This document shows positions 1 to 7,205 of a stretch of DNA of 16,387 bases, one piece after another. Origin of the DNA: an uncultured Bacteroidota bacterium (lineage in GTDB: Bacteria; Bacteroidota; Bacteroidia; Chitinophagales; Saprospiraceae); NCBI GenBank assembly GCA_937876435.1, contig CALEIL010000549.1, positions 1 through 16,387 on the forward strand. The letters run 5' to 3'. The translations under genes were made by a program, and so were the position numbers. The notes under the pieces were generated by a model. The model was not told the DNA's origin and searched no databases. It saw only the letters and a list, made by a program, of their open reading frames with translations. How positions within the stretch are numbered: position 1 is the stretch's first letter; each line of letters starts with the position of its first letter.

Positions 1-1
1 A

Positions 2-424
2 TACCTGATCCATAGTCTGGATCGTATTTCGCTGGCCAAAGAAATCAATAAACAAGCACTCAAATCAGGACGCGTGATTCCCGCACTACTCCAGATAAAA
101 ATAGCGAGCGAGGATTCTAAGTTTGGAATTGATCCCCGACAACTCTCTGGATTCATGGACGATTTCAATCGGATGAATTTTCCGAATATCCGCATTACCG
201 GTGTAATGGGGATGGCTACCTTTACGGATGATATGGCTCAGATCAGAAGTGAATTTGAATTACTCGAAAGACTGTTTGTAGATTTGCGGGATCGGTATTT
301 CAGCGATGATCCTGCCTTCACAATCAAGAGTTACGGAATGTCGTCAGATTATGAAACGGCCATCCAGACCGGGAGTAATATGGTGCGCGTGGGTAGCCTG
401 ATATTTGGCGACAGAAATTATTGA
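2..424 (+). CDS. YggS/PLPBP-family pyridoxal phosphate homeostasis protein, C-terminal part
   Basis: This is the 3' end of an open frame that enters from the left edge; about 140 residues are visible and the true start lies outside the window. Family knowledge: YggS/PLPBP proteins are cytosolic single-domain alanine-racemase-like barrels that bind pyridoxal 5'-phosphate without known catalysis and buffer the vitamin B6 and amino/keto acid pools. Seen here: an N-terminal IHSLDR segment, a QIKIASEDSKFGI strand-turn where the family has its conserved K-G-x-x-x, a GVMGMATF strand, and the C-terminal signature GMSSDYETAI followed by VRVGSLIFG, which in this family contacts the cofactor phosphate. 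The PLP-binding lysine would be in the missing N-terminal part. The stop codon overlaps the 3' end of the convergent FG-GAP gene by 7 nt, so there is no room for a terminator. A GTG at 74 is internal to the domain and is not the start. Confidence 0.93.
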   Translation, partial: YLIHSLDRISLAKEINKQALKSGRVIPALLQIKIASEDSKFGIDPRQLSGFMDDFNRMNFPNIRITGVMGMATFTDDMAQIRSEFELLERLFVDLRDRYFSDDPAFTIKSYGMSSDYETAIQTGSNMVRVGSLIFGDRNY

Positions 425-2604
425 ACGATAATTTTCTGGACCATCGTTCTGTTATCCCGGAATATTATCTGTAAGAAGTATATCCCCGGTCTCCAACCTG
501 ACGTGTCTATTTGATTTTGTCCGGAGGTCAGGTCGATCCTCTTCCACAGTTGCCCGGTAGGATAATAAACATTGAGAGTTTTGCTTCTATAGGATTCTAC
601 TGGTCCAAAATGGAGCATTTCACCGGCATTCGCGGGATTGGGATAAATGGATATCTCCGGAATTTCAGGTTGGTTGGCGTACGTAGGAACCAGATCGACG
701 AAATGGTCTGTCAATCCTCCGGCAATATTTCCCGCCATCACGTGGATCGTTTGATCGTTGACCTTCCTGAGCGTTATCCGGCCATTCGCACCTATCCAGG
801 CAGGCCATTCCCCCGGATCAACCTCAGGGAAGGGTGAATTCAGATCTCTCGTGTTTACATAGTAAGCATAAAGATCTCCCTTATGCGATCCGGAAACCAG
901 AATCGTATCCGTTCCATAAATCAGAATCCTGGGAGCTGAACGCCCCAGCAATGAATTCTCTCCTACGGTCCTGATCTGGCCCAGCATGCTTATATGGGGT
1001 GCGAGATCCGTACTGAGATCGAATATAGCCTGCCCGCTGTTGCCAGTGTTGATATACAACCCGATTGTCCCGTTGTCAAATCCAGCGATCACGTCCAAAT
1101 CTCCGTCTCCGTCCATGTCAAACAGTTCGGGCGTCGCTCCGGATAACATCTGCAGGCCTCCCCAATTCTGTTCTATCTTTCTCGGTTCAAATAGTTTACC
1201 TGGCCCGGATCTGTTGAAAATCATGTAAGATGTACCATCGGACAATCCTACGAGGAGGTCTACATGCCCATCGCCATCCACATCACCGGATGTCAGGTAT
1301 GGACGATAACCTCCCGTCAATACTTCGGACAGACTCAGGAAATCCTGATCCTTCAATTGAAATTCATGACTATTCAGAGCTTCAAAGTAAGCGATTTTAT
1401 TGACCGGGTGAAAGGTCTCATCAGTCACCTGGTAACCGACCAGTAAATCATCGATACCATCATTGTTGACATCCATATAATACGGGGAGGCATACTGCCC
1501 CAGGTCGATGGTCTCCTGTTCAAGCCAATTTTTCTTATAGAGTGTAAAAGGTCTGTCGGGATTCCCGGTTCCCAGATACGTCCATATTCCCTCATGATCT
1601 GTCGATGGGTATTCGTTGACGGCTATTACAACATCCATGATGGAATCCTTATTCACATCGATCAGGTAGGCGGCGGGGAAAAATCGAAGCACGGCTGGTG
1701 AATCCGGGTCGGGAAATTCAGATACTATCCTGGTAAGCAGACTGGTATCCTGAGAACCCTGATTGATAAGCACCTTGAGCGTACTCGAACCAATGTCACC
1801 GAGGAGCAGATCAGGAAGTGAATCGTTGTTGTAGTCCAGCAAACAACTCGATGAGCCCGCGTGTCGCACAGAAAATGCAGGAGGACACGTTATATCGGAA
1901 TCCGTTAAATCGATATCTTCCGAAAATTGATCTTCCGAAAAATATCCCCAGCAGTTGTGCCGAAGGACAAAATCAAGGTGACTGCCCGATTCATCGAATC
2001 TGTTCTCATAATAATAAAGATAGCTGCCGGATAATTCGAAGGTCAGGATGTCCAGATCTCCATCCCCATCCAGATCCTGGATAATGGGAATATCAGTGGA
2101 GGCGTGATATATGTTGGTGGTTCCTCCGGATCTGTGGTGAAATATCAATGAATCATCAATGAAAGAAGTGCCGGATAGTTTTTCAAATTTGATCAGTGAT
2201 TTTTCAATATATCCCTGGTGCACGGCTATCCCATGAAATCCCTGCGTAAAAATATCCGGGATGCCATCCCGGTTAAAATCCCGGACCAACATCCAGTTTT
2301 GAAGGATAGGCCATTCTACTCCTGGTTCACGAATCAGATCGTAGGCGGGTATACCTTCAGCCGGAGCCCACACCTGGACAATTCCGGAAAACCGATCAAA
2401 CGTAATCATTTCCGGTTTACCGTCCCTGTCGAGATCAAATGATGAAAATTGGGGGGCCAGAAAACCTCCGGATAGAGCAGAACGGTAAGGTTTATTTTCC
2501 GGATTATAAAAACTGAATGGTGTCTGGCCATGGATTCCCATTCCGCTCACAATACACAGAGTATTGATTATGAGATATCTAAGGAAAATGACTGTCCAAT
2601 TCAT
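418..2604 (-). CDS. Secreted FG-GAP/VCBS-repeat protein with T9SS type A sorting domain
   Basis: A 728-residue exported protein. Residues 1-26 form a signal peptide with a hydrophobic core around 5-22; cleavage is likely after Gly26, leaving Gln27 as the mature N-terminus. The body carries at least eight calcium-loop FG-GAP/VCBS units of the form D-x-[DN]-x-D-[GS]-x-x-D, starting near residues 57, 109, 177, 257, 316, 378, 441 and 496. They are spaced about 55-80 residues apart and most are followed by a hydrophobic strand, as expected for blades of a beta-propeller. Two units have Ser in place of the loop Gly (DYNNDSLPD, DVNKDSIMD). Residues from about 650 form a typical T9SS sorting domain: ISIYPNPA, then YPTGQLW, WRPGIYFLQI and a terminal KIIVQ. 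The inferred location is the cell surface or medium via PorU-type sorting. No enzymatic domain is recognisable; adhesion or ligand binding is possible but unproven. It is transcribed alone, convergent with the YggS gene. Confidence 0.93.
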   Translation of the reverse strand: MNWTVIFLRYLIINTLCIVSGMGIHGQTPFSFYNPENKPYRSALSGGFLAPQFSSFDLDRDGKPEMITFDRFSGIVQVWAPAEGIPAYDLIREPGVEWPILQNWMLVRDFNRDGIPDIFTQGFHGIAVHQGYIEKSLIKFEKLSGTSFIDDSLIFHHRSGGTTNIYHASTDIPIIQDLDGDGDLDILTFELSGSYLYYYENRFDESGSHLDFVLRHNCWGYFSEDQFSEDIDLTDSDITCPPAFSVRHAGSSSCLLDYNNDSLPDLLLGDIGSSTLKVLINQGSQDTSLLTRIVSEFPDPDSPAVLRFFPAAYLIDVNKDSIMDVVIAVNEYPSTDHEGIWTYLGTGNPDRPFTLYKKNWLEQETIDLGQYASPYYMDVNNDGIDDLLVGYQVTDETFHPVNKIAYFEALNSHEFQLKDQDFLSLSEVLTGGYRPYLTSGDVDGDGHVDLLVGLSDGTSYMIFNRSGPGKLFEPRKIEQNWGGLQMLSGATPELFDMDGDGDLDVIAGFDNGTIGLYINTGNSGQAIFDLSTDLAPHISMLGQIRTVGENSLLGRSAPRILIYGTDTILVSGSHKGDLYAYYVNTRDLNSPFPEVDPGEWPAWIGANGRITLRKVNDQTIHVMAGNIAGGLTDHFVDLVPTYANQPEIPEISIYPNPANAGEMLHFGPVESYRSKTLNVYYPTGQLWKRIDLTSGQNQIDTSGWRPGIYFLQIIFRDNRTMVQKIIVQ

Positions 2605-2745
2605 ATCTTGTAAGAAATTAATGTTCGGTTTGTCCCGGCCATGAAGTTATGAAAATGTAGAAAGAATCTCGTTTTCGCCTCTGGTTTGAATTTTTCTGTC
2701 CGGCCCTTCCTTCAAAATTTTAAATTTTTAAAAACACGATACTCT

Positions 2746-2775
2746 TTTGAAATTCCAAAATAGATTTTAACTTTG
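2746..2775 (+). promoter_or_regulatory. Bacteroidota-type promoter of tRNA-Ser
   Basis: A -33 element TTTG at 2746-2749 is followed after 18 nt by TAACTTTG at 2768-2775, which fits the Bacteroidota sigma-70 -7 consensus TAnnTTTG exactly. The tRNA begins 44 nt further on, leaving room for a short 5' leader to be removed by RNase P. Confidence 0.75.
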
Positions 2776-2819
2776 CATCTCCAAAATCGGATCTAAACGG
2801 TAGATCCGGGAGAACATCC

Positions 2820-2908
2820 GGAGGAGTGGCAGAGCCTGGTTTATTGCACCGGTCTTGAAAACCGACGTACCTTTACCGGTACCGGGGGTTCGAATCCCTC
2901 CTCCTCCG
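2820..2908 (+). tRNA. tRNA-Ser (anticodon UGA)
   Basis: A full class II cloverleaf can be folded. The acceptor stem GGAGGAG (2820-2826) pairs with CTCCTCC (2901-2907), with discriminator G at 2908 as expected for tRNA-Ser. The D-arm starts with GCA at 2829 and closes with TGC at 2847. The anticodon loop 2854-2860 carries TGA at 2856-2858; the first anticodon-stem pair (2849/2865) is C-A. The long variable arm GTACC/GGTAC (2867-2871/2878-2882) is the serine hallmark. The T-arm is GGGGG-TTCGAAT-CCCTC (2884-2900) with one G-U pair. CCA is not encoded; CTG follows. Confidence 0.97.
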
Positions 2909-2913
2909 CTGCA

Positions 2914-2948
2914 AAGCCCTGTTGATAAAAATCGGCAGGGCTTTTTTT
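2914..2948 (+). terminator. Intrinsic terminator after tRNA-Ser
   Basis: An 8-bp inverted repeat, AAGCCCTG (2914-2921) and CAGGGCTT (2936-2943), encloses a 14-nt loop and runs into a T-tract ending at 2948. It lies six nucleotides after the tRNA. In the minus direction the stem is not followed by a T-run, so it would not obviously serve the SRAP operon. Confidence 0.85.
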
Positions 2949-3030
2949 ATGAACCTGATCATCGCATGATATTTCATGGGTGGTGGGATTACAATTTGTA
3001 TACCAGTATGGGGTTGCGTGACAGGAAGAG

Positions 3031-3732
3031 CTAGAAAATAGAACCTTGTTCCGAATCCGGGACTTCCAGAACCAATTCTTTGTTATTATTCTGGACGCTG
3101 TTGACTTTTTGGGACACCCTGTAAACCCGTAATTGATCGGTTCCGAATTCTGGTAATTCCTCCAGGAATGACGAAGGATCCAGCGCAGGATCCAGCCATT
3201 GTTTTTCAAGTTCTTTAGGTATTATGACGGGCATGCGATGATGGAGAAATTCCATGGAAGGACTGGCTGCTTTTGTCAGCGCGGTAAAACTATATACTTT
3301 CTCGCCATCAGGATTTTTCCATGATTCCCACATACCTGCGATGGTGTATATCCCTTCATCTCTCATGACCACCCTGTACGGAATCTTTTCTTTTTCTTTT
3401 TTGATCCATTCGTAGTATCCGTCGATAGGCCAGAGGCATCTCCGGCTCCGAAAGGCTTGCCGGAATGCGGGCTTCTGTTCTACCGTTTCACTTCGGGCGT
3501 TGATCATCCTGTAACCGATCTTCTCATCTTTGGCCCAGAATGGAATCAAGCCCCATCGAAACAGATTGATGTGCTCCGGATCAGAATCTGTGATGACCGG
3601 GAGCTTCTGAGAAGGGGCCATATTAAAATTGGGAATGGGGTTGTATCTTTCCAGGTCTTCTGAGTAAAAAGATGCATTGAATCTGATTTCCAGTTGTTTT
3701 TCTGTAACAGTAAGGGAAGATCGGCCGCACAT
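3031..3732 (-). CDS. SRAP domain protein (YedK/HMCES-like abasic-site DNA-protein crosslinker)
   Basis: A 233-residue protein of full length for the SOS-response-associated peptidase family. Family knowledge: SRAP proteins recognise abasic sites in single-stranded DNA and form a thiazolidine crosslink through Cys2 once Met1 is removed, shielding the lesion. Seen here: the start MCGR puts the nucleophile at Cys2; NMAP at 37-40; WGLIPFWA at 60-67; NARSE at 78-82 with the conserved Asn78; GYYEW at 105-109 with Glu108; and HHRMP at 164-168 with His164, the residue linked to crosslink reversal. All expected active-site positions are present. The start is fixed by the need for Cys at position 2. 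It lies 33 nt downstream of the site-2 protease gene on the same strand and is probably last in that operon. No LexA-like operator is recognisable near it. Confidence 0.95.
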   Translation of the reverse strand: MCGRSSLTVTEKQLEIRFNASFYSEDLERYNPIPNFNMAPSQKLPVITDSDPEHINLFRWGLIPFWAKDEKIGYRMINARSETVEQKPAFRQAFRSRRCLWPIDGYYEWIKKEKEKIPYRVVMRDEGIYTIAGMWESWKNPDGEKVYSFTALTKAASPSMEFLHHRMPVIIPKELEKQWLDPALDPSSFLEELPEFGTDQLRVYRVSQKVNSVQNNNKELVLEVPDSEQGSIF

Positions 3733-3765
3733 GTGTGATTAGATTGGAAATATGGAAAATGAAAA

Positions 3766-4854
3766 TCAGGTCCGCAAAGTCAGAAAATTTGCCAGATCCT
3801 GACGTCGTACAACTCCCAGTATTCTGCCATCTCTGGAAACGGGAAGCATTTGGACTGATTTATTATTGAAGAGGTAAAACAGATGCCTCACTGGTAGTTC
3901 CATAGTAACTGATTCAAATTCTTTACTCATATACCTGTATACCGGTGTGAAAACATCTCCCTGTTCTTTCGCATGAAATACATCTTCTTCAGGGATCACG
4001 CCGATGATATTGTTCTCATTATCTGCTACCAGGATAGCGTTTTCTTCGGATCCTTCCCATTGGTGAAAAACATCCTGCATCAGATCATCCTGAGAAAAAA
4101 CCATAAAATTGTGATTGAGCACATCGGCCACTTTTCCATGGCGGTATCTTTCTTCGGAGGCCACAGTACGGTACTCGGCCCTGGCAGCGAAGTAAACGAA
4201 TATCCCAATAAATATCAATCCGAGGTGATTTTCCCATAGTCCAAACGCCAAAAATCCGATGGCCAGCACCCGGCCTATCCAACTGGCTATCAGAGTACCT
4301 TTCCGTCGGCCTTTGAAAACCGATATCAGGGCTCTGAGGATTCGTCCCCCATCCATCGGGAAAGCAGGGATCAAATTGAATAATACGAGAACTACGTTGA
4401 GGTATAAGAGCAGTACCGGAAAGTTGGAAAAGTATTCAAACACAACCTTTTCGGTTCCGATGATCTCAAAGCCCGATCCTGTAAAATATAAATACATTCC
4501 GATCAGTACCGCGATGGCCACGTTGACCATAGGCCCGGCAATGGCGACCACCATCTCATGCATTGGATTTTCAGGTAAGCGGTCCAGGCGAGCCAGACCA
4601 CCGATGGGGGTAATCAAAATATCCTGCGTTCCAATATCGTATTTTCGGGCGGTCAGGGCATGCCCAAATTCGTGAAGGATTACACAGACAAAAATGAGAA
4701 GAGTAAAATAAAAAAAGTTGACGATGGCAAACGTCGACATCCCAAGTTGTTGTCCCATGTACACCACGTAGATCAGCAATAATGCAAAACTCCAATGGAC
4801 TTTGACCGGAATTTTCAATATCGTCCCTAAATATAAAGAGCCACCTTTAAACAT
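3766..4854 (-). CDS. Site-2 protease family (M50) membrane metalloprotease with two CBS domains
   Basis: A 362-residue integral membrane protein. Family knowledge: M50 site-2 proteases use zinc to cut substrate helices inside the membrane; the subgroup with C-terminal CBS pairs (SpoIVFB type) is thought to respond to adenine nucleotides. Seen here: hydrophobic segments around residues 20-35 and 44-62; the zinc motif HEFGH at 61-65; a conserved GGLARL loop near 85-90; IAGPMVN at 105-111; further membrane segments near 110-126, 145-163 and 188-225; and the second catalytic motif FPMDGGR at 165-171, with Asp168 as third zinc ligand. From about 240 to 362 there are two CBS-like repeats, ending in ILGVVRRQDL. 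Catalytic residues are intact. The gene starts 17 nt after the PurF-like gene, so it is likely co-transcribed with it. The substrate is unknown; the neighbouring genes do not include an obvious anti-sigma factor. Confidence 0.93.
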   Translation of the reverse strand: MFKGGSLYLGTILKIPVKVHWSFALLLIYVVYMGQQLGMSTFAIVNFFYFTLLIFVCVILHEFGHALTARKYDIGTQDILITPIGGLARLDRLPENPMHEMVVAIAGPMVNVAIAVLIGMYLYFTGSGFEIIGTEKVVFEYFSNFPVLLLYLNVVLVLFNLIPAFPMDGGRILRALISVFKGRRKGTLIASWIGRVLAIGFLAFGLWENHLGLIFIGIFVYFAARAEYRTVASEERYRHGKVADVLNHNFMVFSQDDLMQDVFHQWEGSEENAILVADNENNIIGVIPEEDVFHAKEQGDVFTPVYRYMSKEFESVTMELPVRHLFYLFNNKSVQMLPVSRDGRILGVVRRQDLANFLTLRT

Positions 4855-4871
4855 TATTTCGGATTTTAAGA

Positions 4872-6764
4872 TTAATACGCCCGGGACTCCACTTTGTTCA
4901 TATAATTAATAAATGATCTATTGACCACTTTATTTCCCCCCGGGGTGGGGTAATTTCCACTAAAATACCAATCTCCCTTATTTTCAGGGCACGCTTTATG
5001 CAGACTGGCGATGGTCTGATAGATGATTTCCACTTCAGCTTCCGCATCTGGTGGAGTAAGAATTTCCGCAATTTTCGCTGAAATCTCGTCGTATGTAAAG
5101 GGTTCGTACACCTCTTTGACGTAATTCACCACTTTTTCTTTGGGCAAATTTTCTTGAGCCAGGCACTTCTGAAAGATATTTTCCAGATAATCTTCCATAT
5201 TCCTTTCTTCTATAAGTTTAATGGCGGCCTGGAATGCTACAAAATCCCCCAGATTGGACATATCTATACCGTAGCAGTCGGGATACCTGATCTGCGGCGC
5301 TGATGAAACAAATACTATTTTTTTAGGATGCAGGCGATCCACCATCCTGATAATGCTATCCCGTAACGTGGTTCCACGGACTATACTGTCATCGACCAAA
5401 ACCAGCGTATCCTGTTGATTTTTGACTATGCCGTAAGTCACATCATAAACGTAGGAGACCATGCTGTGCCGATTTTCATTGGCGGCAATAAAAGTTCTCA
5501 TCTTGGCATCCTTCACGACTATCTTCTCATTCCTGGGTTTTATCTTCGCGATGTTGGTGAGCTCCTGTTCATCAGGTTTGTGATCGAGTTCCAGAATACG
5601 CGTCATCCTGATTTCCCTCGCTTTATCCTCGAGACCATCCATCAACCCCAAAAATGCTGTTTCTGCGGTGTTGGGAACAAAGGAAAAGACCGAATTTTCA
5701 AAGTCGTGATCGATGCTATCCAGCACCTGATCGACCAATTCTCTACCCAGTTGTTTCCGTTCGAGATAAATATCACGATCGGTTCCCCTGGAAAAATAAA
5801 TCCGTTCAAAACTACAAGACAATTTCTTACCTGGTTTGGCGAAAGGTACTTCCTCCATGGTACCATTCTTTTTCACAGAGAGCACGTGACCGGGTTGCAA
5901 TTCCTGGATATAGCGAAATCTGACGTCAAAGGCGGTTTGGATGGCGGGCCGCTCGCTGGCAGCCACCACTACTTCATCATCGTGGTAATAATAGGCTGGT
6001 CTGATGCCGTTGGGATCCCTCATCATAAAAGCATCCCCATGACCGACAAAACCACCCAGGACGTAGCCTCCATCCCACTTCTTGCTGGCTCGTCGGAGTA
6101 ATCTTTGTATATCGAGATGATCGATGATCTTCTTGGTTATTTCCTCGTTATTGTACCCATCGGGCTTAAACCACGTGAAAAGCCGTTGAACCTCATCGTC
6201 CAGGAAATGTCCGATTTTTTCCAAAACGGTCACCGTATCGGATTTCTCTTTCGGAAATTGCCCCAGTTCAACCAGTTCATCGAACATTTCATCCACATTT
6301 GTCAGGTTGAAATTTCCTGCCAAAACCAGATTCCTGGATATCCAGTTGTTTTGACGTAGGAAGGGATGACAGGTTTCTATGGTATTGGATCCATGGGTTC
6401 CATACCGCAAATGCCCCATCAGTAATTCACCTGTATATGGTTTATTTGCTTTCAGCCAGCCTGGTTCTTTGAGCAATGCCGGATCCAGATCCACGAAATG
6501 GCGGAAAACGTGCTGGAACAGGTCAGATATATAGTTTTTACTGTTGGTTCGATACCTCGAGATATACCTGGTTCCTGGTTCCGGATCAAGTTTAATGGTG
6601 GCCAAACCGGCACCGTCCTGTCCGCGATTCCGCATTTTCTGAAGGAGAAGCTGTAGTTTGTTTAATCCATATAATGGATCCCCATACTTATCCTGGTAAA
6701 AATCCAAAGGTTTTAGCAACCTTATCATGGCAATGCCACATTCGTGCTTTATCAGTTCACTCAT
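4872..6764 (-). CDS. Divergent amidophosphoribosyltransferase-like protein (PurF paralogue, 630 aa)
   Basis: An N-terminal class II glutamine amidotransferase domain is joined to a phosphoribosyltransferase domain, the PurF architecture. PurF makes 5-phosphoribosylamine from PRPP and glutamine in purine synthesis. The putative nucleophile is Cys9 after an eight-residue leader (ECGI), so propeptide removal would be needed. Other visible motifs are RNRGQDGAG (45-53), LRYGTHG (119-125), GNFNLTN (150-156), RDPNGIRP (249-256) and the PRPP-binding loop VLVDDSIVRGTT (455-466). The protein is about 130-160 residues longer than usual PurF, with extra sequence near 60-110, 190-225 and at the C-terminus. 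The usual H-N-G-N-L-T-N segment reads GNFNLTN, so the oxyanion-hole Gly is Phe. I see no paired C-terminal cysteines of the [4Fe-4S] type. It may be a second PurF paralogue with its own substrate or role, so purF is not assigned. It heads the minus-strand operon with the site-2 protease and SRAP genes. Confidence 0.85.
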   Translation of the reverse strand: MSELIKHECGIAMIRLLKPLDFYQDKYGDPLYGLNKLQLLLQKMRNRGQDGAGLATIKLDPEPGTRYISRYRTNSKNYISDLFQHVFRHFVDLDPALLKEPGWLKANKPYTGELLMGHLRYGTHGSNTIETCHPFLRQNNWISRNLVLAGNFNLTNVDEMFDELVELGQFPKEKSDTVTVLEKIGHFLDDEVQRLFTWFKPDGYNNEEITKKIIDHLDIQRLLRRASKKWDGGYVLGGFVGHGDAFMMRDPNGIRPAYYYHDDEVVVAASERPAIQTAFDVRFRYIQELQPGHVLSVKKNGTMEEVPFAKPGKKLSCSFERIYFSRGTDRDIYLERKQLGRELVDQVLDSIDHDFENSVFSFVPNTAETAFLGLMDGLEDKAREIRMTRILELDHKPDEQELTNIAKIKPRNEKIVVKDAKMRTFIAANENRHSMVSYVYDVTYGIVKNQQDTLVLVDDSIVRGTTLRDSIIRMVDRLHPKKIVFVSSAPQIRYPDCYGIDMSNLGDFVAFQAAIKLIEERNMEDYLENIFQKCLAQENLPKEKVVNYVKEVYEPFTYDEISAKIAEILTPPDAEAEVEIIYQTIASLHKACPENKGDWYFSGNYPTPGGNKVVNRSFINYMNKVESRAY

Positions 6765-6783
6765 GGATCATTTTATAACCTCA

Positions 6784-6816
6784 CAAATTTACTCTATATT
6801 TCACACATTAAACAAC
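6784..6816 (-). promoter_or_regulatory. Probable promoter of the PurF-like operon
   Basis: Read on the minus strand, 6791-6784 is TAAATTTG, an exact match to the -7 consensus TAnnTTTG. A weak -33 element, GTTG at 6816-6813, lies 21 nt upstream. The start codon is about 20 nt downstream, giving a very short leader. It sits back to back with the promoter of the mutL operon. Confidence 0.55.
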
Positions 6817-6833
6817 GTTTTGTCAGAATTGAT

Positions 6834-6841
6834 TAAATTTG
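6834..6841 (+). promoter_or_regulatory. Probable -7 element of the mutL operon promoter
   Basis: TAAATTTG matches the Bacteroidota -7 consensus TAnnTTTG. No good TTTG lies at the usual 18-21 nt upstream; the nearest, at 6819-6822, is only 11 nt away. An AAGGA (6846-6850) between this element and the ATG at 6862 could act as ribosome binding site. The first gene would have a leader of about 15 nt. Confidence 0.5.
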
Positions 6842-6861
6842 TATCAAGGATAATTTGAATA

Positions 6862-7197
6862 ATGGGTATTTTTTCTTTCAATAAAATTCCAGGCCATAGG
6901 GTATTTAATTATAAACCACGGTATTATGATCCGGAGAAGGATGCCAGGGATGCGATCATAAGAAGGGCTCAGATGGAGGCCGGATTGATCGATGAAGAGG
7001 ATATGGACGATGATGTAGAGCGGGCCAAAATGCGGATAACCAAGGCATATCACAGTCGGGCTGTAGTCAAGGATTACAAGCGTTCGAGCACTCACCGATC
7101 CAATATACGAGTCGTCGTCATCATCATATTTCTTTCAGCATTAGCCTACATTCTCCTCAACTTTAATATCGGTTCACTGGTTAAAATGTTTGAATAA
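6862..7197 (+). CDS. Small single-pass membrane protein upstream of mutL, function unknown
   Basis: A 111-residue protein I cannot assign to a characterised family. Visible parts are an N-terminal basic and aromatic segment (residues 8-23, with RVFNYKPRYYDP), a charged helical region (24-75) with an acidic run DEEDMDDD at 44-51, and one hydrophobic membrane segment at about 83-100 preceded by basic residues, so the N-terminal part should face the cytoplasm. There is no signal peptide. The start ATG is preceded by AAGGA at 6846-6850. The gene lies 8 nt before mutL on the same strand and is likely first in that operon. Small proteins with a similar PRYYDP-type start occur in Bacteroidota as hypothetical proteins, to my recollection often beside mutL; that is from memory, not from a search. 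A membrane-tethered partner role is speculation. Confidence 0.8.
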   Translation: MGIFSFNKIPGHRVFNYKPRYYDPEKDARDAIIRRAQMEAGLIDEEDMDDDVERAKMRITKAYHSRAVVKDYKRSSTHRSNIRVVVIIIFLSALAYILLNFNIGSLVKMFE

Positions 7198-7205
7198 AAC
7201 ATACC

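Noticed and set aside
441..2440. The repeated Asp-rich loops as a DNA repeat array
   Set aside because: The periodicity is at the protein level (calcium-loop FG-GAP units); the underlying DNA copies are too diverged to count as a nucleotide repeat.
2820..2948. tRNA 3' ends (Ser and Val) as possible integration sites
   Set aside because: Neither tRNA 3' end is repeated elsewhere in the window by eye and there is no integrase or mobile-element gene nearby.
2841..3209. A 122-codon minus-strand open frame covering the tRNA-Ser 3' half and the SRAP 3' end
   Set aside because: It runs through a tRNA, its terminator and a coding gene in another frame, so it cannot be a real gene.
5415..6101. A 228-codon plus-strand open frame opposite the PurF-like gene
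   Set aside because: It lies fully antisense to a gene with clear catalytic motifs and its translation shows no domain or plausible composition; it is a shadow frame.
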